NCBI RefSeq assembly: GCF_016798325.1
Contig: NZ_JAERVO010000001.1
Coordinates: 682,001 to 746,000, forward strand
Reading direction: 5' to 3'
DNA: 64,000 bases
From: Marinobacter mangrovi
GTDB taxonomy: Bacteria > Pseudomonadota > Gammaproteobacteria > Pseudomonadales > Oleiphilaceae
Below the pieces are notes generated by a model. The model was not told the DNA's origin and searched no databases. It worked only from the letters and a program-made list of their open reading frames with translations. Shown here piece after piece: positions 43,063-54,580 of this stretch (the first letter of the stretch is position 1; each line of letters begins with the position of its first letter). The translations under genes were made by a program, and so were the position numbers.

Positions 43063-43207
43063 GTGAAACTCCGGAAGACGGTAGGGGCCACCCGGGAACC
43101 CGGATGACAGAGACCGCTTATAAGTCTCCTGTCATGCCGTTGTTCACCAGGGTGACAATCGTTCCATGACGCGACCGACGGTCGCGCCATTCGGGTGGGT
43201 ACCGGGA

Positions 43208-44269
43208 TCAGAAGTCCCGCGGCAGGTAGCCGAGGTCCTGCCACTCCTGGTACTGCGCCTGGAACGCCTTCTGGCTCTTCAGGACACGGGCAAAGTCTGC
43301 GTCCTTGTCCGCTTCCTGCTTGAGTACTTTTTCGGTGACGTCTTCCAGTTCGTGCAGGACCGGGTCCGGCAGCTTGCGGGTCTCGGCACCCTTGCTCTTC
43401 ATGAACTCGATGGCCTTGCCCTGGTACGCTTCGGCGCTGGCCAGGTTGCGGGTGACACTGGCCTGGCAGGTCAGGTTGATCAGCTTCTTGTCGGCGTCGC
43501 TGATGGCGTCCCATTTGTCTTTATTGACGATCAGGTGGAACGCGGCGAACGGCTGGTGCCAGCCGGGGAAGTAGTTGTACTTGGCCACTTCATAGAAGCC
43601 GAGTTTCTCGTCGACGGTGGGCAGGGAGAATTCGGAGGCGTCGATGGCGCCTTTTTCCAGGGCCTGGAAGATCTCACCGCCCGGCAGAACGGTCACGGAC
43701 GCGCCCAACTCCTGCAGGATGCGCCCGCCGATGCCGGCGTAGCGGATCTTGAGGCCGTCAATGTCGTCCAGACTGTTGATTTCCTTGTTGAACCAGCCGC
43801 CGGTTTCCGGACCGGTCAGGCCGCACAGGACCGGGTGGACGTTGTTCTTCTCGTAGATCTCCTCAGCCAGTTTCTGGCCGTCGCCGTCATACCACCAGGC
43901 CATGTATTCCCAGGGTTCCATACCGAACGGCACGGCGGAGAACAGGGTGGAGGATGGAATCTTGCCCTGGTCATAGCCGATCCAGGTGTAGCCGGCTTCC
44001 AGTTTGCCGGTTCGCACGGCGTCGGTGATGTTCAGAGTCGGCACCAGCTTGTTGGGCTCGAAATGCTTGATGATGATGCGGTTGTCGGTGACTTCCCGGA
44101 GGTCGTCCAGAACACCCGGAATGGTATCGCCCAGAGCCGGGAGGTTGCTGCCATAAGCGGCCTGCATCTTCCAGCGGATCTTTTCAGCCCCCAGGGCGGG
44201 AGTGGTTGCCATGGCTCCAGCCAGGCCACAGACGGACAGGAACGCGAGGGATTGGCTCGTCTTTATCAT
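43208..44269 (-). CDS. dctP: TRAP transporter periplasmic solute-binding protein (DctP type)
   Basis: A 353-residue protein with a signal peptide (FLSVCGLAGAMATTPALGA) and the DctP fold: IRWKMQAAYGSNLPALGDTIP, the conserved arginine in LKIRYAGIGGRILQELGASVTVLPGGEIFQALEKGAIDASEF. This arginine normally binds the carboxylate of the ligand. The ligand is unknown; family members of this kind bind 2-oxo acids, aromatic acids or lactate. First gene of the dctPQM-CoA-transferase unit, with a sigma-54 promoter 57 bp upstream. Confidence 0.92.
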   Translation of the reverse strand: MIKTSQSLAFLSVCGLAGAMATTPALGAEKIRWKMQAAYGSNLPALGDTIPGVLDDLREVTDNRIIIKHFEPNKLVPTLNITDAVRTGKLEAGYTWIGYDQGKIPSSTLFSAVPFGMEPWEYMAWWYDGDGQKLAEEIYEKNNVHPVLCGLTGPETGGWFNKEINSLDDIDGLKIRYAGIGGRILQELGASVTVLPGGEIFQALEKGAIDASEFSLPTVDEKLGFYEVAKYNYFPGWHQPFAAFHLIVNKDKWDAISDADKKLINLTCQASVTRNLASAEAYQGKAIEFMKSKGAETRKLPDPVLHELEDVTEKVLKQEADKDADFARVLKSQKAFQAQYQEWQDLGYLPRDF

Positions 44270-44325
44270 TGTGACTTCCTTCTATTGTTGTTGTGTGCAG
44301 GGAGTTATCTGCCGTAGGGGCCTAT

Positions 44326-44342
44326 AACAATCCTTGTGCCAA
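44326..44342 (-). promoter_or_regulatory. Sigma-54 promoter of dctPQM
   Basis: Reading leftward, TTGGCACAAGGATTGTT contains GG and TTGTT at the -24/-12 spacing of the sigma-54 consensus TGGCAC-N5-TTGCA. The predicted start lies about 12 bp downstream, roughly 45 bp before dctP. Confidence 0.8.
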
Positions 44343-44414
44343 CGATAGAAAGATCATTAAAAACAATGACATGTTCGGTTTTTGGTAAGGGGTTTCAGCT
44401 ACGTAAAAGCCGAA

Positions 44415-44521
44415 GTGTCTGGAAATCCGGACACAAAATAGGGGTGACGTTACGGACTCGGTGATTCGAGGGTCTGAAGGGTGTGTCTGACATCTCAGAC
44501 ACTGTCTGAAAATATGGACAC
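44415..44521. promoter_or_regulatory. Three palindromic upstream activator sites
   Basis: Three 20-bp inverted repeats of the type GTGTCTG...CGGACAC lie at 44415-44434, 44483-44502 (perfect 8-bp arms GTGTCTGA/TCAGACAC) and 44502-44521. Their centres are about 110, 178 and 197 bp upstream of the predicted sigma-54 start, the usual range for an enhancer-binding protein. The neighbouring NtrC-type regulator is the likely ligand. Confidence 0.7.
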
Positions 44522-44559
44522 CCTGTTCGAACGGCCGCGATTCGGGCGACCTCGTCGGA

Positions 44560-45960
44560 TCAAAGCCCGTATCGAGCCATCTTCTCGTAGAGACTGGCGC
44601 GGGAGATGCCGAGGATGCGTGCGGCCCGGGATCGGTTGTTCCCGGTGGCGTCCAGCGCCTTGCGAATGCCGTCACGCTCGGCCCGGGCGACCGTCTGCTG
44701 CAGGGTCTCGATACCGGCGGCGCCGGCGGACTCGTGCAGGCGGTCGGGCGCTGGTGGCAGGAAGTCTTCGGCCTGGAGGATCGGGCTCTGGGCAAAGATG
44801 AAGGTGCGCTCCAGGGTGTTCTGCAGTTCGCGAACGTTGCCGGGCCAGGCATGATCGCGCAGGTAGTCCAGGGCTGCGGCGCTGAGCCACTTGGGGGACA
44901 TGCCCAGATTGTGGGCAATGCGATCGATCATGGTGTTGGCGAGCAGTTCGATGTCTTCCATCCGGTCGCGCAACGGGGGCACCTCGATGGGCAGGACATT
45001 GAGCCGATAGTAGAGATCCGCCCGGAAATCACCGGCATCCACCATGGCTTTGAGATCCTTGCTGGTGGCGGCGATGATGCGGACGTCGACCCGGATCACC
45101 TCGTTGGAACCCAGCGGTTCGAACTCCTGCTCCTGCAGGACCCGCAGCAGCTTGCTCTGCAGGCTTTGGGGCAGGTCGCCCACCTCATCCAGGAACAGCG
45201 TACCCTTGTCGGCCAGCTGGATCTTGCCTTTGCGTCCCTTACGGTCGGCGCCGGTATAGGCGCCGGGCGCCACCCCGAAGAATTCCGCCTCCATCAGGTT
45301 GTCCGGCACCGCCGCCATGTTGATGCTGACGAACGGCCGTTCGGCCCGAACGGAAGCATGATGGATAGCATGGGCCAGGACTTCCTTGCCGGTACCCGTT
45401 TCCCCAAGCAGGAGGACGGTGGTGTCCAGCTCGGCCGCCCGCCGGGCTCGTTGCAGCAGCTGCTCTACCGGTGCGCTCTGGCCAATGAAATCGGCAAAGG
45501 TGTACTTGGTGTCCCGCATATTGGCGAGTTGGCGTTCAGCGGTGCTGGGGACACCGCGCAGGCGGCCGTATTTCTCAACGAACGCCTTCAGGTAGTCCAT
45601 GTCCTTGTAGAACACGAAGCCAATGCCGCCGATCACCCGGTCGGCCTGATCGCGGATGGGGATGCGTGTGACCACCATCCAGGTTTCCCGGCTGCGCAGC
45701 AGGTCCAGCAGGATGGGCTGACCACTGCGCACCACCTGGCGCATCATACTGTTGGGGATCAGCTCTTCGACGGGCTGTCCGCGGACGGCGAGATCCCGGT
45801 CGATGCCGAGGACGTCGCGATACTTGTCGCTGATCCAGAGCACATGGGCGTGGTCGTCAACGATCAGGCTGCCTTCGCAGATGTGGTCGAGAAGCGTGAG
45901 CAGGGGGCTCTCAGAGAGGTCTGAAAGATCCTCCAGGGTGAATCCGGATGCGCGTGTCAT
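44560..45960 (-). CDS. PAS-AAA+-Fis sigma-54-dependent transcriptional activator
   Basis: A 466-residue regulator. An N-terminal PAS sensor domain (about 20-130) is followed by an AAA+ domain with Walker A GETGTGKE at 186-193, the sigma-54 contact loop GAYTGA at 233-238 (a variant of GAFTGA) and FLDEVGDLP. A Fis-type helix-turn-helix (NNRSRAARILGISRASLYEKMARYGL) ends it. It has no receiver domain, so it should sense a ligand directly. Its gene directly precedes the dctP promoter and its palindromic sites. Confidence 0.93.
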   Translation of the reverse strand: MTRASGFTLEDLSDLSESPLLTLLDHICEGSLIVDDHAHVLWISDKYRDVLGIDRDLAVRGQPVEELIPNSMMRQVVRSGQPILLDLLRSRETWMVVTRIPIRDQADRVIGGIGFVFYKDMDYLKAFVEKYGRLRGVPSTAERQLANMRDTKYTFADFIGQSAPVEQLLQRARRAAELDTTVLLLGETGTGKEVLAHAIHHASVRAERPFVSINMAAVPDNLMEAEFFGVAPGAYTGADRKGRKGKIQLADKGTLFLDEVGDLPQSLQSKLLRVLQEQEFEPLGSNEVIRVDVRIIAATSKDLKAMVDAGDFRADLYYRLNVLPIEVPPLRDRMEDIELLANTMIDRIAHNLGMSPKWLSAAALDYLRDHAWPGNVRELQNTLERTFIFAQSPILQAEDFLPPAPDRLHESAGAAGIETLQQTVARAERDGIRKALDATGNNRSRAARILGISRASLYEKMARYGL

Positions 45961-46006
45961 AACGGTCCCTGTCAGCCGCCCGGGGACGGACGGCCGTTAG
46001 CCGGTA

Positions 46007-47980
<1,974 letters not shown>

Positions 47981-47985
47981 GAATT

Positions 47986-48909
47986 CTACCCCGTGGTCAA
48001 ATCGTCTTCGGTCAGGTGCGTTGTCAGAGCTTTGCCGGTGCGCGATGGGTTGGGGCGGTCCAGCATTTCGCAGATTTCCTGGCCCACCCGGGCAACGGCA
48101 TGAAGATCGACGCCGGTTTCGAAGCCCTCTCCCTGCAGCAAGTAAAGCACATCTTCGGTGGCGACATTGCCGGTGGCGCCTTTGGCGTAGGGACAGCCGC
48201 CGAGACCGGCCACGGCGCTGTCGAAGATGCGGATGCCCCGCTCCAGGCCGGCGTAGATGTTGGCGATGGCCTGGCCGCGGGTATCGTGACAATGCAGGGC
48301 CAGGTTTTCGGTGGGCATCAGCGGCAGGGTGGCATCCAGCAGGGCGTGGATTTCACGGGGACGGGCCACGCCGATGGTGTCACCAAGAGAAACTTCGTCC
48401 GCGCCCAGTGCCAGGAGCTTCTGGACCACGTCGGCCACCTGACCCGGTGCGATCGGGCCTTCATACGGACACCCCACGACGCAGGAAACGTAGGCCCGCA
48501 CCCGCTTGCCCGCGGATTTGGCGCCGCTGACTACCGGTTCGAAGCGTGCGATGCTCTCCTCGATGGAGCAGTTGATGTTCTTGCGGTTGAAGCTTTCGGA
48601 TGCCGCGGTGAAGACGGCGATCACATCGGCATCGGCAGCCAGCGCCGCTTCCAGCCCCTTGCTGTTGGGCACCAGGACCTCCGCCGAGACGTCGTCCCGG
48701 CGGCGGATGGCCTGCATGACCGCATCGGTATTGGCCATCTGCGGGACCCACTTGGGGGAAACGAAGCTGCCGGCCTCGATTCGCGACAGCCCCGTATCGG
48801 CCAGCGCGTTGAACCAGCGGGCCCGGTCCTCATGGGAAACCGCCGTTGACTCGTTCTGCAGCCCGTCCCGCAGGCCCACTTCCACCAGCGTTACTTTCTC
48901 GCCCGTCAT
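47986..48909 (-). CDS. liuE: Hydroxymethylglutaryl-CoA lyase
   Basis: A 307-residue HMG-CoA lyase, which splits HMG-CoA into acetyl-CoA and acetoacetate, the last step of leucine breakdown. Motifs: VTLVEVGLRDGLQNE at the N-terminus, FVSPKWVPQMAN, and the signature region SVAGLGGCPYAKGATGNVATED (as FDSAVAGLGGCPYAKGA) with the active-site cysteine. It overlaps the liuD stop by 4 bp and precedes aacS. Confidence 0.95.
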   Translation of the reverse strand: MTGEKVTLVEVGLRDGLQNESTAVSHEDRARWFNALADTGLSRIEAGSFVSPKWVPQMANTDAVMQAIRRRDDVSAEVLVPNSKGLEAALAADADVIAVFTAASESFNRKNINCSIEESIARFEPVVSGAKSAGKRVRAYVSCVVGCPYEGPIAPGQVADVVQKLLALGADEVSLGDTIGVARPREIHALLDATLPLMPTENLALHCHDTRGQAIANIYAGLERGIRIFDSAVAGLGGCPYAKGATGNVATEDVLYLLQGEGFETGVDLHAVARVGQEICEMLDRPNPSRTGKALTTHLTEDDLTTG

Positions 48910-50900
48910 GCGTCTTCCTCCGCTTCAAAGTCCACCAGGACCTGGCCGGCACCCACACTGTCGCCCTCGGCGCAGTGCAGCGCGACGACGCGGCCCTGTG
49001 CCGGAGCTTTCAGGCTGTGCTCCATTTTCATGGCTTCCATGACGACCAGGGTCTTACCCGGTTCGACCGTCTCTCCCTCGGTGCAGTTCACCGTAATCAC
49101 CCGGCCGTGCATCGGCGCGGTCAGGTGAGCGTCGCTGTCGGCGTCCTGGACCTGCTCCTCGGGGTGGTTGACCAAGGCCGTCCAGGACATGTTGCCGGCG
49201 AAGAGTCCTAGCTTTTCGCCGTGACTGGCCCAGGACAGACGGACCTGGCGACCATTCAGCTGAACGACCAGGGCCGTGTGATCGGCCGGTTGCCAGGAGA
49301 GCGTCAGCACAGGTGAATCGCCTTCCGAATGCAGTCGGGCCTGTCGATCACTGATCATCTCATAGCCCAGCGTGCTGTCCTGATCGCCAATGCGCAACTC
49401 ACAGCGTTGCTGGCGGGGCCCGCCGAGGCGGAAGCTGTCCTGCATCGACCAGGGGCCGGGCGCACTTTCTGACCGGGTGTCCTGCTGCCAGGCGAGCCAG
49501 CTCAGGGCCTGCTGTTCCTCCGGTGTGAATTCCGGGGTGCGCAAGGCGTCAGCGTGGGTCTCGATGAAGTGGGTCGTCAATTCGCCGTTGGCGAAATCGG
49601 GTTCGCGCAGGACGCGGGCCACGAAATCGATGTTGAGCGTCACACCCATGACCTCGTAGCGCGCCAGCGCGTCGATCAGACGCAGGCGAGCCGTGTCCCG
49701 ATCCTCGCCCCAGGTGATCACCTTGGCCAGCATGGGATCGTACCAGGGGGTGATGTCCTGACCTTCGGCGACGCCGGAATCGATCCGGACATATGGCAAA
49801 TCGACAGGTTCTCGTAGATGGTGAAGCCGACCGGTAACGGGCAGGAAATCGTTATCCGGGTCCTCCGCATAGACGCGCGCTTCCATGGCATGGCCACGGC
49901 AGGTCAGTTCGTCCTGGGCCCAGGGCAGGGCTTCGCCTTTGGCGACACGGATCTGCCATTCCACCAGGTCCAGTCCGGTGATCAGCTCGGTGACCGGGTG
50001 CTCCACCTGCAGCCGCGTGTTCATTTCCATGAAATAGAAATAGCCGCCAGGCTCGTAAAGGAACTCCACCGTCCCCGCGCCCACATAGCCAATGGCTTCG
50101 CCGCAGCGCACCGCGGCCTCGCCCATGGCCTTGCGCACGGCCTCGGGAATGCCCGGTGCCGGGGCTTCCTCGATGATCTTCTGGTGGCGACGCTGGACGG
50201 AGCAGTCCCGGTCGAACAGGTACAGCCCCTTGCCGTGGCTGTCGAACATCACCTGGACTTCCACGTGGCGCGGGTTTTCCAGGTAGCGCTCCATCAACAA
50301 GTGATCGTCGCCGAAGCTGGCACTGGCCTCCCGCTGGGCGGCGGCGATGGCTTCTTCCAGTTCATCCATCCCGCGAACCACCCGCATGCCTTTGCCACCG
50401 CCCCCGGCGCTGGCCTTGATGAGCATGGGAAAGCCGGTGTTCTCCGCTTCTTCACGGAAGCGGGCGAGGCTCTGGTCGTCGCCGTGATAGCCCGGCACCA
50501 GTGGCACGCCGGCTTCGGCGATCAGCGCCTTGGCCGCGCTCTTGGAGCCCATGGCGGCGATGGCCGACGCCGGAGGCCCGATAAAGCGGATGCCTTCCGC
50601 CTGGCATTGCTCGGCCAGCGAGGTGTTTTCCGACAGGAAGCCGTAGCCGGGGTGAATGGCGTCCGCCCCGTGTTCTTTAGCGGCCGCGAGGATGCGGTCG
50701 ACTTTCAGATAGCTCTCGGCGGCGGCGGCCGGGCCGATGGCGACGGCCACATCGGCCTGGCGCACGAACGGCGCGTTGCGATCGGCTTCCGAGTAGACCG
50801 CAATACAGCGAATGCCCATGGCCTGCGCCGTGCGCATCACGCGCAGGGCGATCTCGCCCCGGTTGGCGACCAGGAGGGTGCGAATGGCGTGTTCAGTCAT
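48906..50900 (-). CDS. liuD: 3-methylcrotonyl-CoA carboxylase alpha subunit (biotin carboxylase/BCCP)
   Basis: A 664-residue protein. Biotin carboxylase domain (about 5-450) starts IRTLLVANRGEIALRVMRTA, with GGGGKGM and LQVEHPVTELITGLDLVEWQ; the C-terminal biotinyl domain has VMEAMKMEHSLKAPAQG with the biotinylated Lys. It works with LiuB to carboxylate 3-methylcrotonyl-CoA. The ATG at 50900 matches the family start. The liuC stop is 5 bp upstream. Confidence 0.95.
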   Translation of the reverse strand: MTEHAIRTLLVANRGEIALRVMRTAQAMGIRCIAVYSEADRNAPFVRQADVAVAIGPAAAAESYLKVDRILAAAKEHGADAIHPGYGFLSENTSLAEQCQAEGIRFIGPPASAIAAMGSKSAAKALIAEAGVPLVPGYHGDDQSLARFREEAENTGFPMLIKASAGGGGKGMRVVRGMDELEEAIAAAQREASASFGDDHLLMERYLENPRHVEVQVMFDSHGKGLYLFDRDCSVQRRHQKIIEEAPAPGIPEAVRKAMGEAAVRCGEAIGYVGAGTVEFLYEPGGYFYFMEMNTRLQVEHPVTELITGLDLVEWQIRVAKGEALPWAQDELTCRGHAMEARVYAEDPDNDFLPVTGRLHHLREPVDLPYVRIDSGVAEGQDITPWYDPMLAKVITWGEDRDTARLRLIDALARYEVMGVTLNIDFVARVLREPDFANGELTTHFIETHADALRTPEFTPEEQQALSWLAWQQDTRSESAPGPWSMQDSFRLGGPRQQRCELRIGDQDSTLGYEMISDRQARLHSEGDSPVLTLSWQPADHTALVVQLNGRQVRLSWASHGEKLGLFAGNMSWTALVNHPEEQVQDADSDAHLTAPMHGRVITVNCTEGETVEPGKTLVVMEAMKMEHSLKAPAQGRVVALHCAEGDSVGAGQVLVDFEAEEDA

Positions 50901-50904
50901 CGGG

Positions 50905-51696
50905 TTACTCCTGGATCCAGGCAGGTTGGCGTTTTTCCAGGAAGGCCCGCAGACCCTCCTGACCCTCGTCACCGGTCCGCAGTCCGGCGATCAGTTCGGC
51001 GGTATAGCGGATCAGCGCCTCGTCCGGCCCGTCCATCTGGGTGCGGGCCACCAGCGACTTGCAGGCCTCGAGGGCGACCGGACCATTGCGCAGCAGACGT
51101 TCCGCGAGGGTGTTGATGGTCTCGTCGATGTCCTCGGCGGCGACGACTTCATGAACGATCCCCATTTGTACGGCGTCGTTTGCCGGGATTTCCTCGGTGG
51201 TGAGGAAATAGCGACGCGCCTGGCGCGGACCGATGGCGCGGACCACGTAGGGACCGATAGCCGCCGGCGCCAGGCCCAGACGCGCCTCGCTCAGGCAGAA
51301 GCGGGCATTGTCGGTGGCGATGGCAATGTCGCAGGCGCAGATCAGTCCCAGGGCACCGCCGAAGGCCGCGCCCTGGACGCGGGCAATGGTCGGTTTGGGT
51401 AACTGGTCCAGCGTCTGCATCAAGCCGGCGAGGGCCAGGGCATCGTCCACATTGGCCTCGTGGCTCAGTTCGGCAGTCTGTTGCATGTAGTTCAGGTCGG
51501 CGCCGGCGGAGAAGTGCTTGCCGTCGCCCTGCAGAACCACGACCCGGCAGGCGGGATCGTCGCCGGCCGCGATCAGCGCATCCCGCAAGTCGCGCATCAC
51601 GCTGTCGTTAAAAGCATTACGCTTGTCCGGCCGCGCCAGGGTAATCCGGGTGACCCCGCGACCGTCGGTTTCGGTGCGTACAGCCTGTTCAGTCAT
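50905..51696 (-). CDS. liuC: Methylglutaconyl-CoA hydratase (enoyl-CoA hydratase family)
   Basis: A 263-residue crotonase-fold enzyme. Motifs: ITLARPDKRNAFND, GKHFSAGADLNYMQ and QGAAFGGALGLICACDIAIATDNARFCLSEARLGLAPAAIGPYV in outline. It hydrates 3-methylglutaconyl-CoA to HMG-CoA. The ATG at 51696 is the family start. Flanked by liuB and liuD in the operon, which makes the specific assignment reasonable. Confidence 0.92.
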   Translation of the reverse strand: MTEQAVRTETDGRGVTRITLARPDKRNAFNDSVMRDLRDALIAAGDDPACRVVVLQGDGKHFSAGADLNYMQQTAELSHEANVDDALALAGLMQTLDQLPKPTIARVQGAAFGGALGLICACDIAIATDNARFCLSEARLGLAPAAIGPYVVRAIGPRQARRYFLTTEEIPANDAVQMGIVHEVVAAEDIDETINTLAERLLRNGPVALEACKSLVARTQMDGPDEALIRYTAELIAGLRTGDEGQEGLRAFLEKRQPAWIQE

Positions 51697-51709
51697 GGTG
51701 ATCTCCTGG

Positions 51710-53317
51710 TTACATCCGGAAGAGGCCGAAGCGGGTGTCTTCGGGCGGCGCATTGAGGGCGGCCGACAGGCTCAGCCCCAGCACCCGGCGGGTGTCGGCC
51801 GGGTCGATGACGCCGTCGTCCCACAACCGCGCGCTGGCGTAGTAGGGGCTCGACTGGTGCTCGAATTGGTCGATGATGGGCTGCTTGAACGCCTGTTCCT
51901 CGTCGTCGCTCCAGCTTTCGCCGCGACGCTCCTTGCCGGCGCGCTTGACGTCGGCCAGCACGCCAGCGGCCTGTTCGCCGCCCATGACCGCGATGCGGGC
52001 GTTGGGCCACATCCACAGGAAACGGGGTTTGTAGGCCCGGCCGCACATGCCGTAGTTACCGGCCCCGAAGCTGCCGCCGATGATGACCGTCAGCTTCGGC
52101 ACCCGGGCGCAGGCGACGGCGGTGACCAGCTTGGCGCCGTGCTTGGCGATGCCGTCGTGTTCGGCCTGCTTGCCCACCATGAACCCGGTGATGTTCTGCA
52201 GGAAAATCAGCGGAATACCGCGCTGGCAGCACAGTTCCACGAAGTGGGCGCCTTTCTGGGCGGATTCGGAGAACAGGATGCCGTTGTTGGCGATGATGCC
52301 CACCGGCATGCCGTAGAGGTGGGCAAAGCCACAGACCAGGGTCGATCCGTAGCGGGCCTTGAATTCATCGAATTCGGAACCGTCGACGAGTCGCGCGATG
52401 ACTTCATGCACGTCGTAGGGGGTTTTCAGGTCGCTCGGGACGACGCCGTACAACTCATCCGGCGAATACAGCGGTTCGGCCGGCTCGCGCAGGCGAACCG
52501 TTTCCGGCCGGCGGAAATTGAGGTTGGCGATACACTGGCGGGCCCGTTCCAGGGCTTCGGCTTCGGTGTTGGCGTAGTGATCCGCCACGCCGGAAATGCC
52601 AGTGTGCACATCCGCACCGCCCAGTTCCTCGGCGCTGACGGTTTCCCCGGTCGCGGCTTTCACCAGCGGTGGTCCGGCCAGGAAGATCGAGCTCTGTTCA
52701 CGGACCATGATGCTCTCGTCCGCCATGGCGGGCACATAGGCGCCGCCGGCAGTACACAGGCCCATGACCACGGCGATCTGGGCGATCCCCTTGGCGGACA
52801 TGTTGGCCTGGCGATAGAAAATGTGGCCGAAGTCCTCCTGGTCCGGGAACACTTCGTCCTGGCGCGGCAGGTTGGCGCCGCCGGAATCCACCAGGTAGAT
52901 GCAGGGCAGGTGGTTTTCCTCGGCGATGGTCTGGGCCCGGATGTGTTTTTTTACCGTCAGCGGATAGTAGGTGCCGCCTTTCACGGTGGAGTCGTTGGCG
53001 ACGATCATGCACTCGATGCCATGCACCTGGCCGATACCGGCGATCACGCCGGCGGCAGGCACGTCCTCACCGTAGACGTCGTCCGCGGCAAACGCGCCGA
53101 TCTCCAGGAACGGCGAGCCCGGGTCCAGCAGACGGTGGATGCGCTCCCGAGGCAGCATTTTGCCGCGGTCGGTGTGGCGCTTTTGGGCCTGTTCGCCGCC
53201 GCCTTTGGCGATGGTGTCATGACGGTCCCGGCGTTCGTCGCAGAGCGCCTGCATCGCGGCCTGACGCTCGCTGAACTCCGGCGATTCGGTCTGGATCTTG
53301 GAATGGAGGATAGCCAT
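51710..53317 (-). CDS. liuB: 3-methylcrotonyl-CoA carboxylase beta subunit (carboxyltransferase)
   Basis: A 535-residue carboxyltransferase with [64 protein letters not shown] and [15 protein letters not shown], all typical of the MCC beta subunit. It transfers the carboxyl from biotin to 3-methylcrotonyl-CoA. It lies 8 bp after liuA and 13 bp before liuC. Confidence 0.95.
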   Translation of the reverse strand: MAILHSKIQTESPEFSERQAAMQALCDERRDRHDTIAKGGGEQAQKRHTDRGKMLPRERIHRLLDPGSPFLEIGAFAADDVYGEDVPAAGVIAGIGQVHGIECMIVANDSTVKGGTYYPLTVKKHIRAQTIAEENHLPCIYLVDSGGANLPRQDEVFPDQEDFGHIFYRQANMSAKGIAQIAVVMGLCTAGGAYVPAMADESIMVREQSSIFLAGPPLVKAATGETVSAEELGGADVHTGISGVADHYANTEAEALERARQCIANLNFRRPETVRLREPAEPLYSPDELYGVVPSDLKTPYDVHEVIARLVDGSEFDEFKARYGSTLVCGFAHLYGMPVGIIANNGILFSESAQKGAHFVELCCQRGIPLIFLQNITGFMVGKQAEHDGIAKHGAKLVTAVACARVPKLTVIIGGSFGAGNYGMCGRAYKPRFLWMWPNARIAVMGGEQAAGVLADVKRAGKERRGESWSDDEEQAFKQPIIDQFEHQSSPYYASARLWDDGVIDPADTRRVLGLSLSAALNAPPEDTRFGLFRM

Positions 53318-53325
53318 GGGACCCC

Positions 53326-54495
53326 TTACCGTGATTCGTTGAACAGTTCGCGACCAATCAGCATGCGGCGGACTTCCTGGGTGCCGGCACCGATCTCATA
53401 GAGCTTGGCATCCCGCAGCAGGCGACCGGTGGGGAACTCGTTGATGTAGCCGTTGCCGCCGAGGATCTGGATGGCTTCCAGCGCCATTTTGGTAGCCCGC
53501 TCTGAAGTGTAGAGGATCACGCCGGCGGCATCCTTGCGGGTGGTTTCGCCGCGGTCGCAGGCCTGGGCCACGGAATAGAGATACGCCCGGCAGGCAGCCA
53601 GCTCGGTATACATGTCTGCCAGTTTGCCCTGGATCAGCTGGAACTCGCCGATGGGCTGGTCGAACTGCTTGCGCTCGTGGACATAGGGCACCACGTTGTC
53701 CAGGCAAGCCTGCATGATGCCGATGGGGCCGCCGGAGAGAACGACACGCTCGTAGTCCAGGCCGGACATCAGCACGCGCACGCCGCCGTTTTCCTGGCCG
53801 AGGATGTTTTCTTCCGGGACTTCCACGTCCTCGAAGATCAGTTCACAGGTGTTGGAACCGCGCATGCCCAGCTTGTCCAGCTTCTGGCCGCGGGAGAAGC
53901 CTTTCCAGTCCCGCTCGACGATAAAGGCCGTGATGCCATGGGGGCCTTTGCTGGTGTCGGTCTTGGCATAGATCACATAGGTGTTCGCGTCGGGCCCGTT
54001 GGTGATCCACATCTTGTTGCCGTTGAGGATATAGCGGTCGCCTTTCTTGTCGGCGCGCAGCTTCATGCTGACCACGTCGGAACCGGCGTTGGGTTCGCTC
54101 ATGGCGAGGGCCCCGATGTGCTCACCGCTGACCAGCTTGGGCAGGTATTTGGCTTTCTGCTCGTCATTACCGTTGCGGAAAATCTGGTTCACGCACAGGT
54201 TGGAGTGGGCGCCGTAACTCAGTCCGATACTGGCGGAGGCCCGGCTGATCTCTTCCATGGCCACCGTGTGGGCGAGGTAGCCCATGCCGCTGCCGCCGTA
54301 CTCTTCGCTGACGGTCATGCCGAGCAGGCCCATCTCGCCAAGCTGCGGCCAGAGTTCGTTGGGGAACAGGTTGTCCCGGTCCACGTCGGCGGCCCGGGGC
54401 GCGATGCGGTCGGTGGAAAACTGGTTGACCTGGTCCCGAAGCATGTCGACGGTCTCGCCGAGTCCGAAGTTGAGGGAAGTGTACTGGCTTTTCAT
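53326..54495 (-). CDS. liuA: Isovaleryl-CoA dehydrogenase
   Basis: A 389-residue acyl-CoA dehydrogenase. It contains [59 protein letters not shown] and [51 protein letters not shown] in outline. It oxidises isovaleryl-CoA to 3-methylcrotonyl-CoA, giving electrons to EtfAB. First gene of liuABCDE; a LiuR-like operator lies 34 bp upstream. Confidence 0.95.
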   Translation of the reverse strand: MKSQYTSLNFGLGETVDMLRDQVNQFSTDRIAPRAADVDRDNLFPNELWPQLGEMGLLGMTVSEEYGGSGMGYLAHTVAMEEISRASASIGLSYGAHSNLCVNQIFRNGNDEQKAKYLPKLVSGEHIGALAMSEPNAGSDVVSMKLRADKKGDRYILNGNKMWITNGPDANTYVIYAKTDTSKGPHGITAFIVERDWKGFSRGQKLDKLGMRGSNTCELIFEDVEVPEENILGQENGGVRVLMSGLDYERVVLSGGPIGIMQACLDNVVPYVHERKQFDQPIGEFQLIQGKLADMYTELAACRAYLYSVAQACDRGETTRKDAAGVILYTSERATKMALEAIQILGGNGYINEFPTGRLLRDAKLYEIGAGTQEVRRMLIGRELFNESR

Positions 54496-54528
54496 GGTGG
54501 TTCTGACTCCTGCCGGTAAAATCTGTCG

Positions 54529-54544
54529 TTTACGTTAACGTCAA
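54529..54544. promoter_or_regulatory. LiuR-like operator before liuA
   Basis: TTTACGTTAACGTCAA is palindromic around ACGTTAACGT and is the exact reverse complement of the element before liuR. Read leftward its TTGACG could be a -35 hexamer with TTTTAC 17 bp further on. Confidence 0.75.
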
Positions 54545-54580
54545 CCTTGGGGCGAAGGCGATCGCAATGACCGCCCGGCA

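Noticed and set aside
47981-48292. N-terminal extension of acetoacetyl-CoA synthetase
   Set aside because: The extension overlaps liuE in another frame and is Arg-rich; the family N-terminus starts at 47980.
49818-51116. Long open frame antisense to liuD and liuC
   Set aside because: Shadow of high-GC coding sequence; biotin carboxylase motifs are intact on the other strand.
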